DNA of 34,976 bases from Candidatus Pacebacteria bacterium CG_4_10_14_3_um_filter_34_15 (GTDB lineage Bacteria; Patescibacteriota; Microgenomatia; UBA1400; PJMF01): NCBI GenBank assembly GCA_002783105.1, contig PFJN01000048.1:1-34976 (forward strand). The letters are read 5' to 3'. The position numbers and the translations under genes were made by a program. The notes under the pieces were generated by a model, which saw only the letters and a program-made list of their open reading frames with translations, ran no database searches and was not told the DNA's origin. Shown piece after piece: positions 1 to 8,778 of this stretch. Every line of letters begins with the position of its first letter. The stretch's first letter is position 1.

Positions 1-447
1 GGCTCCATCTCCAAATCTCGTAAAATATCCTAAATAATGTTCAGATTTATTTTCTGTTCCAACTACGAGACCTTGTTTATTTTTCGCAATGTCATACACA
101 ATTATCATTCTCACACGAGCCATAATATTGCCCTTGCGCATTATTTCATTTTGAGAAATATTTAGCGAAATACAAAGGTTGTCGACATCACTTTTAATAT
201 TTTTAACAATAATATTTTCTGTGGGAATTTGATTCCACTCACAAATTGTCATGGCGTCTGTCATATCTTGATCACCATAAGGCATTAATACTGGAAACAC
301 ATTTTCGGGCGAAATCGCTTTGCTAATTAGGGTTAAAGAAATTGTAGAGTCAATTCCGCCAGAAACAGCAATAATTGCAGAATTAATCTTATTTTTTGAA
401 AAAGTATTTTTAAGAAACACTAGTATCTGATCAGCTTCTTTTTGCAT
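1..447 (-). CDS. nadE: NAD+ synthase, C-terminally truncated by the window edge
   Basis: Reverse-complement translation from ATG at 445-447: MQKEADQILVFLKNTFSKNKINSAIIAVSGGIDSTISLTLISKAI...NIMARVRMIIVYDIAKNKQGLVVGTENKSEHYLGYFTRFGDGA. Shows the SGGIDS PP-loop and the GTxNKSE..LGYFTxxGDGA motif of NAD synthetase. Not in the supplied ORF list because it runs off the edge. Confidence 0.93.
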   Translation of the reverse strand, partial: MQKEADQILVFLKNTFSKNKINSAIIAVSGGIDSTISLTLISKAISPENVFPVLMPYGDQDMTDAMTICEWNQIPTENIIVKNIKSDVDNLCISLNISQNEIMRKGNIMARVRMIIVYDIAKNKQGLVVGTENKSEHYLGYFTRFGDGA

Positions 448-451
448 ATTT

Positions 452-1003
452 TTATTGATAAAGCTCATTATCTTTTATGTACTTAATAATTTCTGGAGTA
501 GTATACGATTCGATGGATTTTTTTTCTTGAAGTAAGTTTTTAATCTGAGTTGAAGAAATGTCGATATTTTCAACATGTTCAAGTTTTATAATACCTGGAA
601 GCATGTTATCAAAAGGAAAACCAGTTCTTGGATATACTAATACTTGGAAGTTCTTCAAAATATCTTCGTAACGGTACCATTTTTTAAAGTCAGCCAACTG
701 ATCAGATCCAACTATCCAAATAAATGTGTCGTTTGGGAACAGTTTTTGGAAATATTCAAGCGTTTCAATTGAGTAGCTAGTTGAGTTTTTGTTTAATTCG
801 TAAGCGCAAATAGAGAAGTTTTTGAACGTTTTTAGCATTGCAAAACGGTGAGATGCAGAAGAAATATCCTTTTGATATGGATGTTGAGCGCATGGAACAA
901 ACCAAATGACATCACAATATTTTTTTGCTATTAGAGTATTTGCAATCTTCAAATGACCACTGTGCGGTGGGTCAAAGCTTCCTCCAAAAAGTCCGATTTT
1001 CAT
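452..1003 (-). CDS. nadD: nicotinate-nucleotide adenylyltransferase
   Basis: MKIGLFGGSFDPPHSGHLKIA (GSFDPxHxGH) and ISSTQIKNLL motif. The likely start is the internal Met at 1003, not 1033. Adjacent to nadE. Confidence 0.9.
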   Translation of the reverse strand: MKIGLFGGSFDPPHSGHLKIANTLIAKKYCDVIWFVPCAQHPYQKDISSASHRFAMLKTFKNFSICAYELNKNSTSYSIETLEYFQKLFPNDTFIWIVGSDQLADFKKWYRYEDILKNFQVLVYPRTGFPFDNMLPGIIKLEHVENIDISSTQIKNLLQEKKSIESYTTPEIIKYIKDNELYQ

Positions 1004-1087
1004 TCCGTAATTATACATCATCAGTAGTAACATTTTTTATCTGTTAAAATAAAAGAATAAAGTAACTGAGGTCAGTTGGCAATTGGT

Positions 1088-1918
1088 ATGAACATCTTAT
1101 TTTTTAAATTTTATCGTTGGATTTTTTGCAGACCTTTTTTTTATAAATTTAATAACCATTTATTTAAGTTATCGTTGCGTGGATTAGGGGTTCTTAACTC
1201 CGAAGTTGCAAGCGCTACGGGCGAAGATTATCTTTTAGAATATCTTTCAAGGAAATGGAACCCAAAAATAATCATTGATGTAGGCTCAAATACCGATGCA
1301 TATGGACACAAATTTTTTCCAGGAGCTAAGATTTTTGCTATTGAACCTCATCCACAAACATTTAAGAAATTGAAGACAAAGTTTAAGGGAATCAGTCGCG
1401 TGAAAAAATTTAATTTTGCTATGAGCAATCAAAACGGGCAAGCCAAATTGTGGGATTTTGCTGAAAATACTGAATTGAAAAGAACACAACCTACTTCACA
1501 ACTTTCCTCTTTGAATAGAGATGTTATTATCAAAATTCATGGTCAGAAAGCTCAAGGATTCAAAGTCCAAAAAATGACTTTAGACTCATTTGCTCTTCAA
1601 CAGAAATTAGCAAAGATCGATTTTTTGAAGATTGATACCGAGGGGCATGAATTTCAGGTATTACAGGGTGCAAAACAGTTGTTGGCAGACAAAAAAATTG
1701 ACATAATTCAGTTTGAATTTAATGAAATGAATGTTATTTCAGGGAGTTTTTTGCGTGATTTTATGCAAATCTTGCCTGGACATAAATTTTTTAGATTGAT
1801 GCCACGTGGCCTTTATTCACTTGATGATTATCGACCACTCACTCATGAGTTGTTTGGGTTTCAGAATATCTTGGCTGTTCCAGATGACAAACTTGACTTG
1901 ATTTTAGATCTAGTTTGA
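1088..1918 (+). CDS. FkbM-family methyltransferase
   Basis: IIDVGSNTDAYGHKFFPGAKIFAIEPHPQTFKKLK...LDSFALQQKLAKIDFLKIDTEGHEFQVLQGAKQLL, typical FkbM SAM-methyltransferase motifs. The ORF starts with TTG at 1076; the ATG at 1088 is more likely. Confidence 0.82.
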   Translation: MNILFFKFYRWIFCRPFFYKFNNHLFKLSLRGLGVLNSEVASATGEDYLLEYLSRKWNPKIIIDVGSNTDAYGHKFFPGAKIFAIEPHPQTFKKLKTKFKGISRVKKFNFAMSNQNGQAKLWDFAENTELKRTQPTSQLSSLNRDVIIKIHGQKAQGFKVQKMTLDSFALQQKLAKIDFLKIDTEGHEFQVLQGAKQLLADKKIDIIQFEFNEMNVISGSFLRDFMQILPGHKFFRLMPRGLYSLDDYRPLTHELFGFQNILAVPDDKLDLILDLV

Positions 1919-1970
1919 TATTTATTTATAGTATAATTAAGCAGTTAATTATTTTTTGGAAAGTATAATT

Positions 1971-2264
1971 ATGTCAAAATCAAGAGCTGAGAAATTAGCA
2001 GAAAAATATGGTTTTCAACCAGAGGTTGGGGTTGAGGGAGAAGAATTGGATGCAGCAGCGCAGTCTTTTCTTTTTAGAGCAATTGTAGATATGGAAATAA
2101 GACCTGGTGACTATGATACTGCAGTGAAATTAGCTAAAATGTCAAATCCACTTAAGAAAGAAGTTTATGAAAGAAATCAACGAGATAAAATAACTAAGCA
2201 TGATATACCCAATGATGTACGTACTTTTGGAGAAAGTGACCAAAGTGAGTGGTCAAAACACTAA
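1971..2264 (+). CDS. small hypothetical protein
   Basis: Open frame MSKSRAEKLAEKYGFQPEVGVEGEELDAAAQSF...; preceded by TATAAT-like boxes. No family recognised. Confidence 0.6.
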   Translation: MSKSRAEKLAEKYGFQPEVGVEGEELDAAAQSFLFRAIVDMEIRPGDYDTAVKLAKMSNPLKKEVYERNQRDKITKHDIPNDVRTFGESDQSEWSKH

Positions 2265-2301
2265 CAATTTTAATTACTAATTTATTATATTCTTTTATAA
2301 A

Positions 2302-3318
2302 TTATTCTATATTATATCTTTTTAAAATATTGTTAAATCTTTCTTTTCTTTCTGGAGTCATGATGTTCATTCTGATAGCATAGACAGTTTTCCAGAGCAT
2401 AGTTCTAAGCAAATATAGATTCTTTTTTTCTTCAAAATTTTCTGGCAAAGGATTAACTGCTGTATATCCTTCAAGTAATTTTTGCTCTCTTGGGTAATGA
2501 GTTCGCCAGGTAGGGCATGAAGCCAAGTCTAAAATTGGATCAGCCACAACTGCTGTCTCCCAATCAAATATTCCTGCAAAATGGTTTCCTTCATAGGTAA
2601 TATTATGATCTGCTAGGTCGTGGTGTATTAATGATCCTTTTGGCGTGCTATTTATGAGATCTTTATTATTGAAAAACAATTCTTGAGTTTTTATTGCCGC
2701 TTTGGATGTAATAATTTTGTCATTGATTAAATATTCGAGGTCTGATTCTAGGCAAGTAATTAAATAATCATAAAAAGAAGCATCAGTTCCCTTGAGTTTT
2801 CCTTCAAGCGTGTTTTTTTCATCAAATTGACCCCAATTATCAAATTTTATGCTGTGAATTTTTGCAATTGCTTGGCCAAGTTCAAAAGATAAGATATCGT
2901 AGTCTTCCTTTTTCCAATCATTTTTTTGTTCTGGATCATTACCCTTTAGAACTTCTTGAATTTGAAAATCAAAAGGAAAGTCTTTTCGCGATACATCTGC
3001 ATGAAGAATGATATTGGTTGGAACTCCAAATTCAGCAACTTTTTCTGTGATCAGCTTTTCAGTCAGCATCACTGTTTCTGGTTTGCCAAATCCAGTATTG
3101 GCCCTAAAAACTAACTCATGGTGGTTTTGGATTTTTACAAAATAAATAACATGAGAGCTTCCCCATGATCTGGAGGGTTTCCAAGATTTTACTTTCAAAC
3201 TTAATGCCTTTTTGAAAACCTCAGGAATAATCGAATCATCAAATTTGTCGTAGCGAGTTTTGAAAGTATCTATTTGTTCTTGGCTTCTGTGGGCAACTGG
3301 ATAGTAAATATCGGACAT
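2302..3318 (-). CDS. aminoglycoside phosphotransferase (APH)-family kinase
   Basis: LIHHDLADHNITYEGNHFAGIFDWETAVVADPILDLAS corresponds to the HxDxxxxN catalytic loop and the IDWE metal site of the APH/choline kinase fold. Confidence 0.8.
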   Translation of the reverse strand: MSDIYYPVAHRSQEQIDTFKTRYDKFDDSIIPEVFKKALSLKVKSWKPSRSWGSSHVIYFVKIQNHHELVFRANTGFGKPETVMLTEKLITEKVAEFGVPTNIILHADVSRKDFPFDFQIQEVLKGNDPEQKNDWKKEDYDILSFELGQAIAKIHSIKFDNWGQFDEKNTLEGKLKGTDASFYDYLITCLESDLEYLINDKIITSKAAIKTQELFFNNKDLINSTPKGSLIHHDLADHNITYEGNHFAGIFDWETAVVADPILDLASCPTWRTHYPREQKLLEGYTAVNPLPENFEEKKNLYLLRTMLWKTVYAIRMNIMTPERKERFNNILKRYNIE

Positions 3319-3321
3319 AAT

Positions 3322-4191
3322 CTAAATTGAGGTTAGGATAATTCCAACAATTGTAATAATTATTCCTAATGACTGGATTTTGGTAATTTTTTCTTTAAGA
3401 AAAACTACCGCCATTAATATGGTAACTATAGATAGAGCAGATGATATTGGATAAACCAGAACTAAATCTCCAAATTCAAGTCCATAGTTCATGCTTGCAA
3501 CTGCAGCAGCTTCTAAAATTCCGATTAGTGCAATAACTAGTAAAATTTTTTTGTTTGCTTTTTCAATTTTAAGTTTTTTCTTGGCAAAAAATGAAAAAAA
3601 TAGCAAAGAGATAATTGCTCCAAATTTTACATATAAAGATGTTGGCAACCAACCAATTATTTCAGAAATATATTCACTTAAATTCCAAAAAACTCCAAAA
3701 AAAACAGATGCAAATAATACTTCTTTAACACCAGCCAATAATTTAAACTCGTTTTTTTTGAAGTCATTAAAATTAACTGAAACAAGAAAAGCACCTGATA
3801 AAACTAGGAAGACTGAGAATAATTGAAATAGAGTCAAGCTTTGCCCTGAAAAGATTACAGCAATTAACATGCCAATAACCACTTCTAAGTTGATAGCTGC
3901 TGAGACAACCGAAACATTACCAACTTCAAATGCTTTATAAAAAAATAAATATCCTGCAGCATAAGCTATAGAAGACAGAAAAATAATTATTCCTAAAAAT
4001 AAGGAAACTTGAGTGCTAATTCCAAAAAAGGGGATTAAAAAAACAGTAAAGATTATTCCTGCCAGTTGAGACCAAAAAAAAGCTTTTAAATGACCTACCT
4101 TATCTGATGAAAGATTGGCAAAGAAATCTGAAGTTCCCCAACCAAACATTGCTCCTAAACCTGCAAGTACACTTATTAATGTTTTATTCAT
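3322..4191 (-). CDS. EamA-family (DMT) transporter
   Basis: About 10 hydrophobic segments. MFGWGTSDFFANL...KAFEVGNVSVVSAAINLEVVIGMLIAVIF...GDLVLVYPISSALSIVTILMAVVFLKEKIT is the typical EamA repeat. Confidence 0.85.
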   Translation of the reverse strand: MNKTLISVLAGLGAMFGWGTSDFFANLSSDKVGHLKAFFWSQLAGIIFTVFLIPFFGISTQVSLFLGIIIFLSSIAYAAGYLFFYKAFEVGNVSVVSAAINLEVVIGMLIAVIFSGQSLTLFQLFSVFLVLSGAFLVSVNFNDFKKNEFKLLAGVKEVLFASVFFGVFWNLSEYISEIIGWLPTSLYVKFGAIISLLFFSFFAKKKLKIEKANKKILLVIALIGILEAAAVASMNYGLEFGDLVLVYPISSALSIVTILMAVVFLKEKITKIQSLGIIITIVGIILTSI

Positions 4192-4236
4192 AGTATTCTT
4201 TAGCTATTTTAACAGAAAAATGGTATTAGAAGAGAA

Positions 4237-5460
4237 TTACTTCAATCTTTTTGCTAAACTCAGAATTCCAATTTGAGATAGCGCGGCTAACATCACAATT
4301 ACAGAAACTGCTGTTTTGTTGTCAAAGTTATAAATTAAGTATAAATATAAAATTGTGGTAATTATGCGTCCAAGATTAATATAAATTTCATGATCGAATA
4401 AGAGTCGGTAACTATTAGTAATGCCTCCGTCGCTATTTTGTTCAACTTGGTTATAAAAAATTGGAAAGAAGACAAACCAATAAAGTTTATCAAAAATAAT
4501 CATTGCAATTAAATAAATCAAAATACTTAAATAGTTGAAAGACACTAACATAAAAACAGAACTAAGAATTAGTGGTACCAGACCAAAAAGTAGTATTTTC
4601 GTTCTATTGCTTGATGCATTTTTTAATCTGCCTAATATATATAGAGATATACCAGCGATGACGCTAATTAAACTTATTATTGTTCCAAGCACTCCTTCAT
4701 CACCAATATAGGTAATGATTAATGCCCCAGGTAACGCAAGTACGAGGGTAGACTGCATGCTTCCCAAAAAAGTAAAAGCTCTAAATAATTTCCATTGTTT
4801 AGGAGGATTTTTAACCCAGAGCTTAGTGATTACTGGGTTTTTAGTATCGTGCTTTTTTATAATTAAACCGGCTAAAGTAAAAATACATAGTCCAAACATT
4901 GCTAATAAGCGATATGAAGAAATTTTTTCCCAACCCCATGAGGGAGATAAAGCAATAAGCCAGCCGATAATTAGCGGAGTGGTAGTTCCAATTATTGAAT
5001 TAGTTGAGCCAGTTAGGCCTGATACATAATCTCTTTTTTCATTAGCTATTTCGGCTGTATATAAAAAGCTTCTTGTTCCCCAATATAAACCTAGTGGAAT
5101 TCCATAGAATAATCCAAAAATGAAAACAACTGCAAAGTTAATTACTGGTAGAAAAAATAAAATAAATGACAATAGTCCAAGACCTATTAATCCTGTAACT
5201 GAAACATCTCTCAAGGAATATTTTCTTAATAATTTTGCTGCCAAAATTAAAGCTAGTGGCATAGTAATGTACATGCCAAGCGCAAATACGGCTGGTGATT
5301 CCAGTTTGCCAGATTGTTGAACTATAAAAGCCAACATAAATATCCAAGTACTCACATCAGCTAATTGATAGAGTAAGATAGACCAAGTAAGGGCCCTAGC
5401 TTTTCGAGATAAACTTTTGAAGTGGTCTACTTCAGCTAATAAAAACTTTTTGAGAAACAT
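4237..5460 (-). CDS. MFS-type transporter
   Basis: Polytopic membrane protein of about 12 TM segments with FIFGLFYGIPLGLYWGTRSF. Start placed at MFLKKFLLAEVDHF (5460). Confidence 0.7.
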   Translation of the reverse strand: MFLKKFLLAEVDHFKSLSRKARALTWSILLYQLADVSTWIFMLAFIVQQSGKLESPAVFALGMYITMPLALILAAKLLRKYSLRDVSVTGLIGLGLLSFILFFLPVINFAVVFIFGLFYGIPLGLYWGTRSFLYTAEIANEKRDYVSGLTGSTNSIIGTTTPLIIGWLIALSPSWGWEKISSYRLLAMFGLCIFTLAGLIIKKHDTKNPVITKLWVKNPPKQWKLFRAFTFLGSMQSTLVLALPGALIITYIGDEGVLGTIISLISVIAGISLYILGRLKNASSNRTKILLFGLVPLILSSVFMLVSFNYLSILIYLIAMIIFDKLYWFVFFPIFYNQVEQNSDGGITNSYRLLFDHEIYINLGRIITTILYLYLIYNFDNKTAVSVIVMLAALSQIGILSLAKRLK

Positions 5461-5620
5461 GGAAGAGATTATATCAGTTTCCAGTGATAATAAAATTATT
5501 ACACATAATTGTCCCAATGTTGATGTTTCTGATCACTTACCTTTGATTGCAGAACTTGAATTAGGCTGAGGTTTTTAGCAAACGCGTAGTCTATTGTTTA
5601 AAATCGATTGTTTTTCAACT

Positions 5621-6268
5621 CTATAATTCAGCCCCAATTGTCGTTGGCTCTCCATGACCAGGATAACATATTGTTTCTTTTGGATATTTAAATAATTTTT
5701 GAAGAGATTTTTCCAATTCCAATGGCTTTGAATATTTAAAATCTGTTCTTCCAACTGAGTTCTGAAAAAGAGTATCGCCAGTGAAAATAATAGGATTAGT
5801 GCCTTTTGAAACTAAAGAAATACTTCCAGGAGTATGTCCTGGGGTTTCGATCACTTCTAATTGGCAATCTCCGAATTTGAGAATTTTTCCTTCATTAATG
5901 AAGGAAACTTCAGACGGAACCGGAGCAACTTCATGTTTTTTTAACCAATAAATAGCACTTTTTTGGGCATTTTTAATTAGAAAATCATCATTTTTATGTA
6001 AAAATATTGGTAAATCAAAATTAAGTCTTAGTTCTAATGAGCCAAGAACGTGATCAAAATGCCCATGAGTAAAAACCACACACAATGGTTTGAGTTTGAG
6101 CTCGAGAATTTTTTCGCTAATAAAACTACCGTCATCTCCGGGGTCAATAATGATCGTTTCTTGTGTTTCAGGACACGAAACTAAGTAACAGTTGGAATCA
6201 AGTTCGCCTACGGTAAGAGTTAGTATTTCGGGATCTAAATTGTGTACCGAATTATTGTTTTTTTGCAA
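5621..6268 (-). CDS. MBL-fold metallo-hydrolase (glyoxalase II-like)
   Basis: VVFTHGHFDHVLG (HxHxDH), ETPGHTPGSISL, FTGDTLFQNSVGRTDF, CYPGHGEPTTIG. Confidence 0.9.
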   Translation of the reverse strand: MQKNNNSVHNLDPEILTLTVGELDSNCYLVSCPETQETIIIDPGDDGSFISEKILELKLKPLCVVFTHGHFDHVLGSLELRLNFDLPIFLHKNDDFLIKNAQKSAIYWLKKHEVAPVPSEVSFINEGKILKFGDCQLEVIETPGHTPGSISLVSKGTNPIIFTGDTLFQNSVGRTDFKYSKPLELEKSLQKLFKYPKETICYPGHGEPTTIGAEL

Positions 6269-6280
6269 AATGAGTTTGTT

Positions 6281-6928
6281 TTAAATTGACCAAAGAATAG
6301 ATAAGATACTAGAAACAAATTCAATAATTGGAGAAATCAGATGAGAAATTGGCGATCCATTTCCATTCCAAGGCAAAATCAAGCCAATCAAAACTAAGGT
6401 TCCATACTTATTCATGAAAAGTTCGTATTCCAAAGCAATCTGCTTTGGAAGTAATGATTGAGCAATTTTTGATCCATCTAGTGGTGCCACTGGTATAAGA
6501 TTGAAAATTGCTAACATTACATTGATAAAAATAATTGTAATTAACACTGATAAAAATATTCCAGAAATGTTTAAAATACCAATTAATAGTGAAAGAATGG
6601 TTGCTAAAATAATATTTGAGGCTGGTCCAGCTAGAGCAATTAAAGCAGCGTCTCTTTTGGGATTTTTAAGATTATAAGGATCAAATTGAACCGCTTTTCC
6701 CCAGCCAAATCCAATCAGCAGAATTGCGAGTGTGCCCATAGGATCCAGATGTGCTCTAGGGTCGAGAGTCACTCTGCCTTGATATTTCGGAGTAGGGTCG
6801 CCTAATTTATTGGCAATGAATGCATGAGCAAATTCATGAATAGTAACCGAGACAATTAAGCCAACGGCAATCATTATAAATGAGATAGGGTCATTGAACA
6901 AAACAGATAATAATCCAATTCTAGGCAT
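6281..6928 (-). CDS. site-2 protease family (M50) membrane metalloprotease
   Basis: HEFAHAFIANKLGDPTPKYQGRVTLDPRAHLDPMGTL and FNLIPVAPLDGSKI. Confidence 0.92.
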   Translation of the reverse strand: MPRIGLLSVLFNDPISFIMIAVGLIVSVTIHEFAHAFIANKLGDPTPKYQGRVTLDPRAHLDPMGTLAILLIGFGWGKAVQFDPYNLKNPKRDAALIALAGPASNIILATILSLLIGILNISGIFLSVLITIIFINVMLAIFNLIPVAPLDGSKIAQSLLPKQIALEYELFMNKYGTLVLIGLILPWNGNGSPISHLISPIIEFVSSILSILWSI

Positions 6929-7016
6929 GGTCTAAATTATAGACTATTGTGTTTGCCAATCAAGGGGGTAGGTAGTATAATTGCAATCTGATTGAAATTT
7001 AACTGGAACAATAATT

Positions 7017-7229
7017 ATGTCAAGTTTTGCATTTAAACACAAAAGTGTAGCCCATATCGGCAATAAAGTTTCTCATGCCAAAAATAGAAGCAAAAGACCA
7101 TTCAAATTTAATTTACACACCGTAACATTGCTAATTGAAGGTCAAAAACAAAAAATGAAAGTTCCTGCAAAGGTTCTTAAAATGCTAAAGAAGTCTGGTA
7201 TGACTACACACTGGAAAAAGCCAGAATAA
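7017..7229 (+). CDS. rpmB: 50S ribosomal protein L28
   Basis: IGNKVSHAKNRSKRPFKFNLHTVTLLIEGQKQKMKVPAKVLKML resembles the L28 core (GNxVSHAxxxxKRxFxPNL). Confidence 0.82.
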   Translation: MSSFAFKHKSVAHIGNKVSHAKNRSKRPFKFNLHTVTLLIEGQKQKMKVPAKVLKMLKKSGMTTHWKKPE

Positions 7230-7230
7230 A

Positions 7231-8202
7231 TTATTCAACAATTGAATTTTTAACGTCGTTCCACAATCCCGGATCTTTTCCTTCAATGTGAACGGTAATT
7301 AATACTAATTTGTCGATGTTTTTGTTTTTATCTTCCTCACCATTTTTTACTTCTAAGCTTAATAGCTTCATTCTTTTTTCACCTTTTTGAGTCGGTACCA
7401 TCGTCCATAGTCCTGGCCACGGGAAAAATGCTTTGCTAGCTCTTTCTAAGGTTAGGGCGAGTGAGCGATTATGTTCTAGGGCTTTCAATAATAATTTAGA
7501 AAGTTGAGGCTTTTGATTTTCAATATTTTTACCATTCATTGCCATTTTTAAGATTTTCCAAGTAACAAATGTTTGTTCTTTCTTTAGTTTATAAGCAATC
7601 ATGGTTGGAGATTTTTCTGGTTGTGATCTTGCCACATCTTTAGTAAACTTTGCAACTTTTCCTCCCAGCCCATCACACATAAGTTTAAATGCGTGCGAAT
7701 AATAATCTTCATGATTCCAGCTTCTATTAATTTTAAAAAAGTCTTGATGAATTATTGGGCCTTGGTCAAATTTGTTATTTATTTTCATTAATGTGACGGC
7801 AGACTCTGTATCATTAAACAAAATTGAGAATTGTCCTGGAGATGTGCCTCGCCATTTTGGAAGTTCAGAGGGATGAATGTTTAAAGGAGCGATTTTTGGG
7901 AGATTTAATAACCAATTTGGGATGAAATAGCCAAAATCTACGACGAGTAGAAAATCTGGAGTAATAGAAATTTGTGAAGCAATGGTTTCATCAATTTTAT
8001 TTTCAACATAAACAACTGGTACTTCATTTTTTTCCGCAAAAATATTAAGTGGATTGGGAGTCACAATTTTTTTTCTACCACTGGGCTTTGGTTTTGGGGT
8101 TAAGACCCAGACGATCTCAAAGTTTTCATCATTTTTAAGTGCCTCAGCACAAATGGCAGTTCTTTGAGTTGATCCTGATATAGCGATTGTATATTTATTC
8201 AT
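7231..8202 (-). CDS. fmt: methionyl-tRNA formyltransferase
   Basis: LNIHPSELPKWRGTSPGQFSILFNDTESAVTLMKINNKFDQGPIIHQ, formyltransferase core; adjacent to def. Confidence 0.87.
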   Translation of the reverse strand: MNKYTIAISGSTQRTAICAEALKNDENFEIVWVLTPKPKPSGRKKIVTPNPLNIFAEKNEVPVVYVENKIDETIASQISITPDFLLVVDFGYFIPNWLLNLPKIAPLNIHPSELPKWRGTSPGQFSILFNDTESAVTLMKINNKFDQGPIIHQDFFKINRSWNHEDYYSHAFKLMCDGLGGKVAKFTKDVARSQPEKSPTMIAYKLKKEQTFVTWKILKMAMNGKNIENQKPQLSKLLLKALEHNRSLALTLERASKAFFPWPGLWTMVPTQKGEKRMKLLSLEVKNGEEDKNKNIDKLVLITVHIEGKDPGLWNDVKNSIVE

Positions 8203-8211
8203 TTATAAAGT

Positions 8212-8760
8212 TTAAAAAAGCTCCAAAAGCGCGTTATCGATTTCTTCGTACTTATCTCCCTTGCTTTTTTTGTAAACAGGCAAGTCGTATTTTAAAGAGT
8301 AATCTGTGAACAAAACACCATCAAGATGATCGAGCTCATGTTGAAACACTCTTGCTTTAAAGTCTTCTAATCTTAGTTTTTTTTCAGAAAGTTTGTCGCC
8401 GTCAATAACTTGGCACTCTATTTCGACCCAAGAAAATCTAGGAACTGGTCCATATAGATCAGGAATAGAGAGGCAAGCCTCTAAAATAGGATCTTCTTCA
8501 TCTGGTCCAAAAGTAATTCTTTTGCTTTGCTTAATAACTCTTGGATTGATAAATGTTTCAATTCCTGCAATATTAATGCAGAAAATTCTCCATAATTTAT
8601 CAACTTGAGGAGCAGCGAGGCCTACACCACGCGGATTTCTTTTTTTTGCAAGCGTTTCTTCCAATTCAGTTACGAAATTTTTCAGTTTTTTATCATAATG
8701 CGTCACAACTTTAGCTGTTTTTCGTAGTGTTGGGTGAGGTATTGTAATAATTTTTTTCAT
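8212..8760 (-). CDS. def: peptide deformylase
   Basis: GVGLAAPQV, EACLSIP and QHELDHLDGVLF, the three PDF motifs (motif 2 is EACLS rather than EGCLS). Confidence 0.93.
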   Translation of the reverse strand: MKKIITIPHPTLRKTAKVVTHYDKKLKNFVTELEETLAKKRNPRGVGLAAPQVDKLWRIFCINIAGIETFINPRVIKQSKRITFGPDEEDPILEACLSIPDLYGPVPRFSWVEIECQVIDGDKLSEKKLRLEDFKARVFQHELDHLDGVLFTDYSLKYDLPVYKKSKGDKYEEIDNALLELF

Positions 8761-8778
8761 TGAGGGATATTATAACAT

